This document shows, one piece after another, positions 6,350-15,182 of a DNA stretch of 64,000 bases. The stretch covers positions 24,573 to 88,572 of the forward strand of contig UQUT01000007.1 of the NCBI GenBank assembly GCA_900544285.1. Reading direction: 5' to 3'. Position 1 is the first letter of the stretch. Every line of letters begins with the position of its first letter. Below the pieces are notes generated by a model. That model was not told the DNA's origin. It ran no database searches and saw nothing but the letters and a program-made list of their open reading frames with translations. A program made the position numbers and the translations under genes. This stretch comes from an uncultured Eubacterium sp. Lineage in GTDB: Bacteria; Bacillota; Clostridia; Oscillospirales; CAG-272.

Positions 6350-9300
6350 ATGTCATTCTGCCATTTGCATCTGCATAGCGAATACAGCCTGCTTGACGGT
6401 GCCTGCCGCATAAAGGATATACCGAAGCTGGCGGCGGATAACGGGCATACTGCCGTTGCGATAACGGATCACGGCGCGATGTATGGCGCTGTTGACTTTT
6501 ACCTTGCTTGCAAGGCATACGGGATCAAGCCGATAATCGGTTGCGAGGTATATGTTGCCTCCGGATCCCGTTTTGACAAGACCCGCGACTCCGAATATTC
6601 GAGGTATCACCTTGTCCTCCTCTGTAAGAACGAAACGGGATACAGAAATCTTATATATATGGTCTCAAAAGGGTTTACGGAGGGCTTTTACACAAAGCCG
6701 AGAATAGACATTGACCTCCTCCGCGAGCATAGTGATGGGCTCGTCTGCCTTTCGGCGTGCCTTGCGGGTTACGTTCCGAGAATGATTTCCGCCGGAGAAT
6801 TTGAAAAAGCGGAGCAACACGCAATCGAAATGGACAGGCTCTTCGGCAGGGGAAACTATTATCTTGAGTTGCAATATCACGGAATCGACGCGCAGAGAGA
6901 GGTAAACGAAGGACTTATCGACATTTCAAAGCGCACGGGAATTCCGCTCGTCGCAACAAACGACGTGCATTATCCGAAGAAAAAGGACGCGGAAAATCAG
7001 GCGGTTATGCTCTGTATTCAGACGAACTCCCGCCTTGCGGACGGCAGACCGATCGGCTTTGAAACGGACGAATTTTATTATAAAAGTACGGAGGAGATGA
7101 CTGCGCTTTTCGGAAATATCGAGGGCGCAATCGAAAACACGGGCAAGATTGCCGATATGTGTAACTTCGATTTTGACTTTTCCAAGCGTTTTCTTCCGAG
7201 ATATACCCCCGAAAACGGCGAAAAACCGGAGGACTTCCTTTCATCAATGGCATGGACAAAATTCGAGGAAAAGGTTCGCGGGGGAGAGATTGTTTTTGAC
7301 GATGTAAACACAAGAGAGGTCTATGAGGAGAGGATAAAATACGAGCTTTCCGTCATCTGCAAGATGGGATATTCGGAATATTATCTGATCGTCTGGGACT
7401 TTATAAATGCCGCAAAGCAGCGAAACATACCGACGGGCCCGGGACGTGGGTCGGGAGCGGGGTCGCTCGTCGCATATCTTGTCGGGATAACAGACGTAAA
7501 CTCAATCAAGTATAACCTTATGTTTGAGCGTTTCCTCAATCCCGAAAGGGTCAGCATGCCCGATTTTGATACCGACTTCTGTTATGAACGCAGGGATGAG
7601 GTCATAGAATATGTCTCCGATAAATACGGAAGAGAACGGGTCTGCGGGATAATCACGTTCGGTACGCTTGCGGCGAAGGCTGTCATACGTGACGTCGGGC
7701 GCGCGCTCGGAATGAATTATGCGGATGTTGACGTTGTGGCAAAAGCCGTTCCGTCCGATCTGCACATAACGCTTGAAAAGGCGATGGAAGGTAAGCTCGG
7801 CGACCTTTATGAGTCCGACCCGAAGATAAAAAGACTCATTGACATTTCAATGGCGCTCGAGGGAATGCCGCGCCATGCGTCGGCTCATGCGGCGGGCATA
7901 GTCATTACGGACAAGCCCGTTTATGACTACGTTCCGACAGCTGTCGGAAATGGAATGATACTGACGCAGTTTACAATGGACACAATCGCAAAGCTGGGAC
8001 TCCTCAAGTTCGATTTTCTCGGTCTGCGTTATCTGACAATCATCTCCGACGCCGAAAAGCAGATAAGACGGACGGAGCCGGATTTCGATATAAAAAAGGT
8101 TCCGCAGGACGATGAAGAAACGTACGCATTGATCTCATCAGGACACACGGACGGCGTGTTTCAGCTTGAATCCGGAGGAATGAGGAGGCTTCTTTCCCAG
8201 ATGCAGCCGAGAAATCTCGAGGACATAATAATCGCGATTTCGCTTTACCGTCCGGGACCGATGGAGTCGATACCCGCTTTCCTTGAAAACAGGGCGCATC
8301 CGGAAAAGGTCAGATATTCCTGCCCGCAACTGAAGAGCATACTTGAAAATACGGCGGGATGTATCGTGTATCAGGAGCAGGTTATGCAGATATGCCGCGA
8401 CGTTGCCGGGTTTTCGTTCGGCAGAGCCGATATTATCAGACGCGCAATGTCCAAAAAGAAGAGCGGAGAAATGGAGAAGGAGCGCAATGCCTTTATCCAC
8501 GGAGAAAAAGATGCGGAAGGAAACGTGATCTGTTCCGGTGCCGTTGCAAACGGGGTATCCGAGGAGGTCGCGACTGAAATATTCGATACGATGTCCGCTT
8601 TTGCAAGCTATGCTTTCAATAAGTCCCATGCGACGGCATATGCATACCTTTCTTACAGAACGGCGTATCTGAAATGTCATTATCCGTGTGAGTATCTTGC
8701 CTCGCTTCTGACGAGCGTTCTCGGAAACATGGCAAAGACGGCGGTGTATATCGAAGAGGCAAAAAATTCATATCATATCGACGTTCTCTCGCCTGATATA
8801 AACGAGAGCTTTGAAAAATACAGCGTTGTCCGTCACAAAGGGAAAAATGCAATCCGCTTCGGACTTCTCGGAGTCAAAAATCTCGGCATTGCGTTCCTTT
8901 CGGACGTCATCGGCGAAAGAAACAAAAACGGGGCATATAAATCGTTTACTGATTTCATCTCGCGCATGAGCGCATATGACATAAACAAACGCCAGATAGA
9001 GGCGCTCATCAAGAGCGGCGCGTGCGATTCTTTCGGAATCAAACGAAGCGTTCTTCTCGGGGATTACGAAAATATTGTCGATATTTATCTCCGCCGCAAA
9101 AAGAGCGAAAACGACGGTCAGATGGATATGTTCTCTTCATTTGCGGACGCTCCGGAGGACGAACCGGAATACGTCTATACGGACAGAGAGGAGCTCTCCG
9201 GAAAGGAGCTTCTCGCGCAGGAAAGAGAGAGCACCGGAATGTATTTTTCCGGTCATCCTTCCGATGAATATTCGGCGATGGCGGAGAAACTCGGAGCGGT

Positions 9301-9910
9301 GCCGATCGGAGAGATTACCTTTGGCGCGGACGACGATACAGAGGAAAAAAGATTCCGTGACGGTGACAGGGTGACTGTCGCGGGAACGGTGACGGAAAAG
9401 GTGAACAAGCAGACGAGAGCAGGTGCGCCGATGGCGTTTGTCAAGGTTGAGGACAGATTCGGAGAAATTGAGGTAATAGTTTTTCCTAAGATACTCGAAA
9501 AGCACAGGGCGCTTTTGGCGCAGGGCAGCGCGATAGCCGTCACAGGCTCCGTTTCTGAAACGGAAAACGCGGCGCCGAAGCTGGTTGCGGACGTTATAAT
9601 CCCGCTTTCAAACCGTACCTCTGCGGCTACGGCAGAACTGACGCAGGCGGAGAAAACGACGGGTACCGTCAGCCCGCAAAAAGCGAAAAAACCAAAAACA
9701 ATATATCTGCGGCTTCCGTCGCTTGAAGGAGCTGTTTTTGAAAAAATCAAGGCAGTACTTGATATTTTTATAGGCGAAACGCCCGTGATGCTTTACGGAG
9801 AAACCGAAAAGAAATATATAAAGCGCGTCGGAGCGGGAGCAGATATTCAGCCGAATATGCTTGCGCTTCTGAAAAAGCTCCTCGGCGAAGAAAACGTTGT
9901 CATAAAATAA
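6350..9910 (+). CDS. dnaE: DNA polymerase III alpha subunit DnaE
   Basis: 1186 residues, typical for DnaE. Order: PHP domain at the N-terminus (HLHLHSEYSLLDGA, AITDHGAMYG), polymerase core with the catalytic aspartates in PDFDTDF (about residue 404) and KFDFLGLRYLT (about residue 554), helix-hairpin-helix region (about 830-900), and a C-terminal OB fold (about 1005-1070, VAGTVTEKVNKQTRAGAPM). It is the non-PolC replicase alpha subunit; in Firmicutes with both enzymes DnaE extends primers on the lagging strand. A GGGGAAAACGG ribosome binding region precedes ATG 6350. Confidence 0.97.
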   Translation: MSFCHLHLHSEYSLLDGACRIKDIPKLAADNGHTAVAITDHGAMYGAVDFYLACKAYGIKPIIGCEVYVASGSRFDKTRDSEYSRYHLVLLCKNETGYRNLIYMVSKGFTEGFYTKPRIDIDLLREHSDGLVCLSACLAGYVPRMISAGEFEKAEQHAIEMDRLFGRGNYYLELQYHGIDAQREVNEGLIDISKRTGIPLVATNDVHYPKKKDAENQAVMLCIQTNSRLADGRPIGFETDEFYYKSTEEMTALFGNIEGAIENTGKIADMCNFDFDFSKRFLPRYTPENGEKPEDFLSSMAWTKFEEKVRGGEIVFDDVNTREVYEERIKYELSVICKMGYSEYYLIVWDFINAAKQRNIPTGPGRGSGAGSLVAYLVGITDVNSIKYNLMFERFLNPERVSMPDFDTDFCYERRDEVIEYVSDKYGRERVCGIITFGTLAAKAVIRDVGRALGMNYADVDVVAKAVPSDLHITLEKAMEGKLGDLYESDPKIKRLIDISMALEGMPRHASAHAAGIVITDKPVYDYVPTAVGNGMILTQFTMDTIAKLGLLKFDFLGLRYLTIISDAEKQIRRTEPDFDIKKVPQDDEETYALISSGHTDGVFQLESGGMRRLLSQMQPRNLEDIIIAISLYRPGPMESIPAFLENRAHPEKVRYSCPQLKSILENTAGCIVYQEQVMQICRDVAGFSFGRADIIRRAMSKKKSGEMEKERNAFIHGEKDAEGNVICSGAVANGVSEEVATEIFDTMSAFASYAFNKSHATAYAYLSYRTAYLKCHYPCEYLASLLTSVLGNMAKTAVYIEEAKNSYHIDVLSPDINESFEKYSVVRHKGKNAIRFGLLGVKNLGIAFLSDVIGERNKNGAYKSFTDFISRMSAYDINKRQIEALIKSGACDSFGIKRSVLLGDYENIVDIYLRRKKSENDGQMDMFSSFADAPEDEPEYVYTDREELSGKELLAQERESTGMYFSGHPSDEYSAMAEKLGAVPIGEITFGADDDTEEKRFRDGDRVTVAGTVTEKVNKQTRAGAPMAFVKVEDRFGEIEVIVFPKILEKHRALLAQGSAIAVTGSVSETENAAPKLVADVIIPLSNRTSAATAELTQAEKTTGTVSPQKAKKPKTIYLRLPSLEGAVFEKIKAVLDIFIGETPVMLYGETEKKYIKRVGAGADIQPNMLALLKKLLGEENVVIK

Positions 9911-9914
9911 AAAA

Positions 9915-9951
9915 GTCCCGACTTCGGCTTGTTGCCGAGGCCGGGATTTTT
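9915..9951. terminator. Terminator between dnaE and the convergent isomerase-like gene
   Basis: TCCCG-A-CTTCGGC, loop TTGTT, GCCGAGG-C-CGGGA followed by TTTTTG. A-rich on the left, so it can serve both strands. Confidence 0.8.
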
Positions 9952-9958
9952 GCTGAAA

Positions 9959-11278
9959 TTATTTGTCTTCTTCAAATATATCAAGCCCTTTGAGCCTGAA
10001 AAAGTTTATGAAATCCTGTCTGTAATCGCCGAAAACGGTGACCCTGTGCCACATGGGCATCCAGTTTTCGAGAAGAGCCCTCGCGTTACACGATGCGACG
10101 AGTTTTGAACGGCATCCCGCGTCGCCTCCCGCATTGCCGACGGAGACCGATGAATGTATGCAAGCCCAGTTATCGGAGTTGCTCATGTTTATCGTTGTCA
10201 ACTTTTCGCCTGCGGGAAAAATGACCTGAACGGACGCGCCGAGCTGATCTTCTGCATGGCTTCTTATGTAATAGTCGCATATCTTTGACGATGAAACGCC
10301 GAAAACCTTGCGGCAAGCAACACAGTGCGCATAGATGATCTCGTCACTTGACGTATCGACGACGGGATCCGAGACAAAGCCGTGCTTGCCTGTGAGGTAG
10401 AGTGTGAGAAGGGAGGAGACGGTTGAGTCTATGTCCGCCTCGCAAACGCCGAGCTCTCCGTCATCTGCCATCTGGAAATGGGAAAGGCACGGATACATAT
10501 GGCGGCTCTTGCCGTAAACATCGTTATATGAAAGTTCAAGGCAGGCGATTGTGACGGCGTCCGCGCCCGTTTCTTTCATCATCTTCTTTATGGCGAGATA
10601 TATTTTCGCGCTTTCGATTATGTCTGCCTGCGACGGTTCAACCGTTTTCACAGCTCCGCCTGTCCACTTTTCTGCGACCGATACAGCTTCTTTTTCGTCG
10701 ACGCTGTCGAACACGTTCATAAGATCTGCAGCAGTTTTGTTTATGAATTTAATGCCGAAACGCTTCTCCGCGGCACTTTCAATCTCGTTTTCGACGTCAT
10801 TCTTTACGACAAGAACCGTTGTCTGTGCGAGCTTTGCATTGACGACGAGCGTTCTCGCAAGACGGGCGATGTCATTGTAATCCGTCGACGCTTCGAGCGG
10901 AACGGGGAGTTTCTCGTTTCTTATCATGGGTGACGTTCCGGAAAGAGCAGAGCCGCTTCCGCAGAACGGTACGTCCGCAACGGCGCAGGGAAGTCCGTCC
11001 TTTGACCTGCGCGCATAGAATTCGTCGAGCCTTATCCAGTTTGTCATAAGGAGGACGAGAACTCCGTCATATATGGCACAATCGCCCTCGTAAACAGCCG
11101 CCGCTTCGTCCTTTGAGCTGTATCTGAATACGTCGAACTCTGCGTCGGGATTATATGCTCTGACTATTGCCATGATTTTTTCCGTCTCTCTTTCATAGCC
11201 GAAGTTTATATGCGGCCAGCCGGGGACGTTTTCTTTCTTTGCCTGAACAACTACTTTGATTCTGATCTGTTTTTTCAT
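9959..11278 (-). CDS. L-fucose/L-arabinose isomerase-like protein
   Basis: 439 residues. The general pattern is that of the FucI/AraA superfamily: an N-terminal Rossmann-like half (about 1-170, with AIYDGVLVLLMTNWIR), a middle acidic region with CLELSYNDVYGKSRHMYPCLSHFQ, and a C-terminal barrel with EADIDSTVSSLLTLYLTGKHGFVSDPVVD. Family members convert aldoses to ketoses using Mn2+; Glu and Asp ligands are expected in ACLELS and EADIDS. The true substrate is unknown and some members have non-isomerase roles. The ATG at 11278 is chosen because GGAGG lies 5 bases upstream. It is divergent from an AraC regulator. Confidence 0.65.
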   Translation of the reverse strand: MKKQIRIKVVVQAKKENVPGWPHINFGYERETEKIMAIVRAYNPDAEFDVFRYSSKDEAAAVYEGDCAIYDGVLVLLMTNWIRLDEFYARRSKDGLPCAVADVPFCGSGSALSGTSPMIRNEKLPVPLEASTDYNDIARLARTLVVNAKLAQTTVLVVKNDVENEIESAAEKRFGIKFINKTAADLMNVFDSVDEKEAVSVAEKWTGGAVKTVEPSQADIIESAKIYLAIKKMMKETGADAVTIACLELSYNDVYGKSRHMYPCLSHFQMADDGELGVCEADIDSTVSSLLTLYLTGKHGFVSDPVVDTSSDEIIYAHCVACRKVFGVSSSKICDYYIRSHAEDQLGASVQVIFPAGEKLTTINMSNSDNWACIHSSVSVGNAGGDAGCRSKLVASCNARALLENWMPMWHRVTVFGDYRQDFINFFRLKGLDIFEEDK

Positions 11279-11337
11279 GATAGCCTCCAAAATGTGTTTG
11301 ATACATAAAGTATATCAGAAAATCACCCGTTTTTCTA

Positions 11338-11366
11338 TTGACTTTCACGGCGAAAAATTGTATTAT
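11338..11366 (+). promoter_or_regulatory. Sigma-A promoter of the AraC-family gene
   Basis: TTGACT (11338-11343), 17-base spacer, TATTAT (11361-11366), 21 bases before the start codon. An imperfect dyad (TGATA...TATCA, 11299-11317) lies between this promoter and the divergent isomerase-like gene and could be a regulator site. Confidence 0.8.
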
Positions 11367-11387
11367 TACGTCATACGGAGGTGCGCT

Positions 11388-12143
11388 ATGAACGGTTATG
11401 TTATAGGCTCGTGCGGCATATCGGATTGTCCGCCGGAATGGAGCTGGGTGACTGGCGATTGCGGCTTTGACGATTATGATCTTTGGGCGGTGTTCCGCGG
11501 TCATGGGGAAATATCGGTCGGAGGGCAGGAATTTGCCGTTTCTGCGGGGGCGTGCGTCATATTGCCGCCGGGCAAAAAGATAACTGCTTTCCACGACCCT
11601 TGCGACCCGCTGCTCGTGATTCATGTTCATTTCTTGCCGGACGGAAAAATCGGGGAGGAAGAACTCCTCGGCGGTCGGTGCATAAATGTCAGAGATGTTG
11701 TCTTTTTCAGAGATTTGCTTGACAGGGTTATCCTTTATTATTACAGAAGCTGTGCGGAGGTTGCATCGATGTGGCTCTCGGCGGCATTTTCCGAGCTTTT
11801 GTCCGCTGCGGGCGGCGAAGGAAGCAAGTCGAACCCGATGATACTTGAAATATGCGACAGAATAAATTCTTCGCGCGGTGCGCCGCCGTCGCTTTCCGAA
11901 CTTGCAAAGAATTATGGATACTCCGAGGCGTACCTCGGGAAGCTGTTCAAGAAAGCCGTCGGAATCGAATTTTCGGCGTACGCCGTCAACGCGAGGATAA
12001 ACAAAGCGAAAATTCTTCTGCGCTCATCGGATTACAGCGTCGGCAGGATTGCGGAAATGCTGGGCTATTGCGATTCGTGTTTCTTTGTAAAACAGTTCAC
12101 AAAGATTGCCGGAGTCACGCCGGGAAGGTACCGAAGACTGTGA
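11388..12143 (+). CDS. AraC-family transcriptional regulator
   Basis: 251 residues: an N-terminal cupin-type sensor (about 1-110, with GHGEISVGGQEFAVSAGACVILPPG) and a C-terminal double helix-turn-helix (about 155-250) ending in the family signature IAEMLGYCDSCFFVKQFTKIAGVTPGRYRR. Family members usually bind sugars and activate sugar-use genes. Divergent from the isomerase-like gene, which is its likely target. CGGAGG lies 6 bases before ATG 11388; a longer upstream frame overlaps the promoter and is rejected. Confidence 0.9.
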   Translation: MNGYVIGSCGISDCPPEWSWVTGDCGFDDYDLWAVFRGHGEISVGGQEFAVSAGACVILPPGKKITAFHDPCDPLLVIHVHFLPDGKIGEEELLGGRCINVRDVVFFRDLLDRVILYYYRSCAEVASMWLSAAFSELLSAAGGEGSKSNPMILEICDRINSSRGAPPSLSELAKNYGYSEAYLGKLFKKAVGIEFSAYAVNARINKAKILLRSSDYSVGRIAEMLGYCDSCFFVKQFTKIAGVTPGRYRRL

Positions 12144-12220
12144 AAATAGACAAAAACCGCTGTGGCGGAGGCGAAAAATGATTGCAAGGTTACAAATTTG
12201 TGAACTATTTTTTATAGCTC

Positions 12221-12248
12221 TTGCAATTTATAAAAAAGGCTGTATAAT
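12221..12248 (+). promoter_or_regulatory. Sigma-A promoter of pckA
   Basis: TTGCAA (12221-12226), 16-base spacer, TATAAT (12243-12248). Transcription should begin near 12255, giving a leader of about 80 nucleotides. Confidence 0.75.
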
Positions 12249-12260
12249 AGACAATAGGGA

Positions 12261-12309
12261 AGTTTGGGGCTTGGCACGTCACGATGCCGACAGACCCCAA
12301 GTAAAGACG
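12261..12309 (+). promoter_or_regulatory. Structured, pseudoknot-capable 5' leader of pckA
   Basis: The outer stem is TTTGGGG (12263-12269) with CCCCAAG (12295-12301). The inner stem is TTGGCA (12271-12276) with TGCCGA (12285-12290), closing an 8-base loop CGTCACGA. The loop bases CGTC (12277-12280) are complementary to GACG (12306-12309) just after the outer stem, so a pseudoknot can form. The ribosome binding site follows at 12324-12328. No U-run follows, so it is not a terminator. I do not recognise it as a named riboswitch class. Confidence 0.5.
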
Positions 12310-12335
12310 ATAATATAAATAAAGAGGTATGGTTT

Positions 12336-13943
12336 ATGAAAAAAATCGATTTAACCAAGTATGGCATTACAGGTACGACAGAGGTTGTTTATAATCCTTC
12401 CTATGAAATGCTTTTCGAGGAAGAGACAAAGCCCTCTCTCGAAGGTTATGAAAAGGGTCAGGTAAGCGAGCTCGGCGCCGTCAACGTTATGACAGGTATT
12501 TATACGGGCCGTTCGCCCAAGGACAAATTCATCGTTGTCGATGATAACTCCAAGGACACTGTTTGGTGGACTTCCGATGAGTACAAGAACGACAACCACC
12601 CCGCAACGAAAGAAGCGTGGGACGCCGTCAAGGACATCGCGATCAAAGAACTCTCAAACAAGAGACTTTTCGTTGTTGATGCTTTCTGCGGCGCAAACAA
12701 GGACACGAGAATGGCTATACGTTTCATCGTTGAGGTTGCATGGCAGGCTCACTTTGTAACGAATATGTTTATAAAGCCCACAGCAGAGGAGCTTGAAAAC
12801 TTCGAGCCAGACTTCGTTGTTTACAATGCTTCAAAGGCGAAGGTTGAAAATTACAAGGAACTCGGACTCAATTCCGAAACGGCGGTTGTGTTCAACATTA
12901 CAAGCCGTGAGCAGGTAATCATAAATACATGGTATGGCGGCGAAATGAAGAAGGGTATGTTCTCCATGATGAACTATTACCTCCCGCTCAAGGGCATCGC
13001 TTCCATGCATTGCTCCGCAAATACGGACATGAACGGTGAAAACACAGCAATCTTCTTCGGTCTTTCCGGTACAGGTAAGACAACTCTTTCCACAGACCCG
13101 AAGAGACTTCTCATCGGCGATGACGAGCACGGCTGGGATGACAACGGCGTCTTCAACTTTGAAGGCGGTTGCTATGCAAAGGTTATCAACCTTGACAAGG
13201 ACTCCGAGCCCGATATTTACAACGCTATCCGTCGTGACGCTCTTCTTGAAAACGTCACTCTCGACGAAAACGGCAAGATAGACTTCGCCGACAAGAGCGT
13301 TACGGAGAACACTCGTGTTTCTTATCCGATCGACCATATCAAGAACATCGTTCGTCCCGTTTCCGCGGCTCCGGACGCAAAGAGCGTTATCTTCCTTTCT
13401 GCGGACGCATTCGGCGTTCTTCCTCCCGTTTCTATCCTCACTCCCGAGCAGACGCAGTACTACTTCCTCTCCGGCTTTACGGCTAAGCTCGCAGGCACGG
13501 AACGCGGCATAACAGAGCCCACACCGACCTTCTCCGCTTGCTTTGGTCAGGCGTTCCTTGAACTCCATCCGACAAAGTATGCGGAAGAGCTCGTAAAGAA
13601 GATGAAGAAGAGCGGCGCAAAGGCTTACCTTGTAAACACGGGCTGGAACGGCACAGGCAAGCGTATCTCCATCAAGGATACACGCGGTATAATCGACGCT
13701 ATCCTTGACGGCTCGATTGACAAGGCTCCGACAAAGAAGATTCCTTATTTCAACTTTGAAGTACCCACGGAGCTTCCCGGCGTTGACCCTGCAATCCTCG
13801 ATCCGAGAGACACATACGCCGACGCTTCCGTTTGGGAAACAAAGGCTCTCGATCTTGCGGAAAGATTTATCAAGAACTTCGCAAAGTATGAAGCTAACGA
13901 AGCCGGCAAGGCGCTCGTTTCCGCAGGCCCGACAATCAAATAA
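12336..13943 (+). CDS. pckA: Phosphoenolpyruvate carboxykinase (ATP)
   Basis: 535 residues, typical of the ATP-dependent family. It interconverts oxaloacetate plus ATP with phosphoenolpyruvate, CO2 and ADP; in anaerobes it often runs toward oxaloacetate to make succinate or propionate. The phosphate-binding loop is GLSGTGKTTLS (about residue 244), the metal-binding kinase-2 segment is IGDDEHGWDDNGVFNFEGGCYAK, and the RSPKDKF substrate motif lies near residue 66. The ATG at 12336 has GAGGT 7 bases upstream and follows the structured leader. Codon use is strongly biased, as expected of a highly expressed gene. Confidence 0.97.
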   Translation: MKKIDLTKYGITGTTEVVYNPSYEMLFEEETKPSLEGYEKGQVSELGAVNVMTGIYTGRSPKDKFIVVDDNSKDTVWWTSDEYKNDNHPATKEAWDAVKDIAIKELSNKRLFVVDAFCGANKDTRMAIRFIVEVAWQAHFVTNMFIKPTAEELENFEPDFVVYNASKAKVENYKELGLNSETAVVFNITSREQVIINTWYGGEMKKGMFSMMNYYLPLKGIASMHCSANTDMNGENTAIFFGLSGTGKTTLSTDPKRLLIGDDEHGWDDNGVFNFEGGCYAKVINLDKDSEPDIYNAIRRDALLENVTLDENGKIDFADKSVTENTRVSYPIDHIKNIVRPVSAAPDAKSVIFLSADAFGVLPPVSILTPEQTQYYFLSGFTAKLAGTERGITEPTPTFSACFGQAFLELHPTKYAEELVKKMKKSGAKAYLVNTGWNGTGKRISIKDTRGIIDAILDGSIDKAPTKKIPYFNFEVPTELPGVDPAILDPRDTYADASVWETKALDLAERFIKNFAKYEANEAGKALVSAGPTIK

Positions 13944-13952
13944 AAAATACAG

Positions 13953-13983
13953 AAAATTCCCGGTGAAAAGCCGGGAATTTTTT
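13953..13983 (+). terminator. Terminator of pckA
   Basis: AAATTCCCGG, 7-base loop, CCGGGAATTT followed by TTTCG. Strong stem with a U-run. Confidence 0.9.
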
Positions 13984-14051
13984 CGCATATAATTTGATTT
14001 TTTCTCTTTACTATGATATAATATGACAAATATTTTATTTTTGAGGTCGAT

Positions 14052-15182
14052 ATGAATTATAAATATGCCGCAACATGCCTTTTCGGACTTGAAGGGCTTC
14101 TCGGAGCGGAAATTGACGCTCTCGGCTTTCATCGGACGGAAACGATAGACGGCAGAGTATATTTTGAAGGCGACGAAACGGCCGCCGCAAAGGCAAACAT
14201 ATGGCTTAGGACGGCGGAGAGAGTATTTCTTGTACTCGGAAGCTTTCCCGCGCCGACCTTTGACGCTCTTTTTGAGGGGACAAAGGCGCTTCCCTGGGAA
14301 GAATTTATCGGCAGGGACGACGCATTTCCCGTCAAGGGACATTCCGTGAAAAGTCAGCTGACGAGTATTCCCGATTGTCAGAAGATTGTCAAAAAAGCGG
14401 CGTCGGTCAGGCTCGGAGGGGTTTATCACACCGACTGGATGAAAGAGACCGGAACAAAATATCAGATAGAATTTTTTATTCTCAAGGACGTCGCAACTCT
14501 TATGATTGACCTTTCCGGTGTGGCACTTCATAAAAGGGGGTACAGACCCGAATCGGCGGCGGCACCGCTGCGCGAAACGCTTGCGGCAGCACTCGTCAAA
14601 ATTTCGAGGCCGAGAGAGGACGTGCTTTTTTGGGATCCGATGTGCGGCAGCGGCACGATCCCGACTGAAGCCGCGCTTCTTATGACTAATACCGCCCCCG
14701 GGCTTTATCGCGGCTTTGCGGGCGAGATGTATCCTTTTATCGTGTCAAAGGTATGGAACGATGCAAGGGAAGAAGCCCGCAGTCTGATAAAGAAGACCGA
14801 TTTTGAAGCATATGCTTCCGATATTGACGGAGATTGTGTTGAACTGGCGAAAAAGACTGTACATAACGCAGGAATGGACGGCATCGTCAAGGTTTTCCGC
14901 AGAAATGCGCTTGAAATAACGAGCGAAGGTCGCAGGGGGACAATTGTCTGTAACCCGCCTTACGGAGAAAGGCTTCTCGATATAAAAGAGGCGGAAAAGC
15001 TGTATGCGGCAATGGGCAGGCATTTCAAAACGCTTGAGCCGTGGCAGATATATATAATCACGAGCAACGAAAATTTTGAGCGTCTTTACGGCAGAAAGGC
15101 AGACGCGAAACGGAAGCTCTATAACGGTATGATACCTTGCACATATTATCAATTCTTCAAAAAAAGGACGGGGACAAAATGA
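14052..15182 (+). CDS. THUMP-domain rRNA N2-guanine methyltransferase (RlmL/YpsC-like)
   Basis: 376 residues: an N-terminal THUMP-type RNA-binding region (about 40-160) and a C-terminal SAM-dependent methyltransferase domain (about 165-376). Motifs include HKRGYR, WDPMCGSGTIPTEAALL for SAM binding and the N2-guanine methylase motif NPPYGER. The family methylates a guanine of 23S rRNA (position 2445 in E. coli numbering for RlmL). GAGGT lies 6 bases before ATG 14052. Its stop codon overlaps the start of galT (ATGA). Confidence 0.92.
   Translation: MNYKYAATCLFGLEGLLGAEIDALGFHRTETIDGRVYFEGDETAAAKANIWLRTAERVFLVLGSFPAPTFDALFEGTKALPWEEFIGRDDAFPVKGHSVKSQLTSIPDCQKIVKKAASVRLGGVYHTDWMKETGTKYQIEFFILKDVATLMIDLSGVALHKRGYRPESAAAPLRETLAAALVKISRPREDVLFWDPMCGSGTIPTEAALLMTNTAPGLYRGFAGEMYPFIVSKVWNDAREEARSLIKKTDFEAYASDIDGDCVELAKKTVHNAGMDGIVKVFRRNALEITSEGRRGTIVCNPPYGERLLDIKEAEKLYAAMGRHFKTLEPWQIYIITSNENFERLYGRKADAKRKLYNGMIPCTYYQFFKKRTGTK

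Noticed and set aside
12831..14531. 566-codon open frame on the minus strand across pckA and the next gene
   Set aside because: It is antisense to two clearly conserved genes, contains the pckA terminator and the methyltransferase start in the middle, and has Cys/Arg-rich composition typical of a shadow frame.
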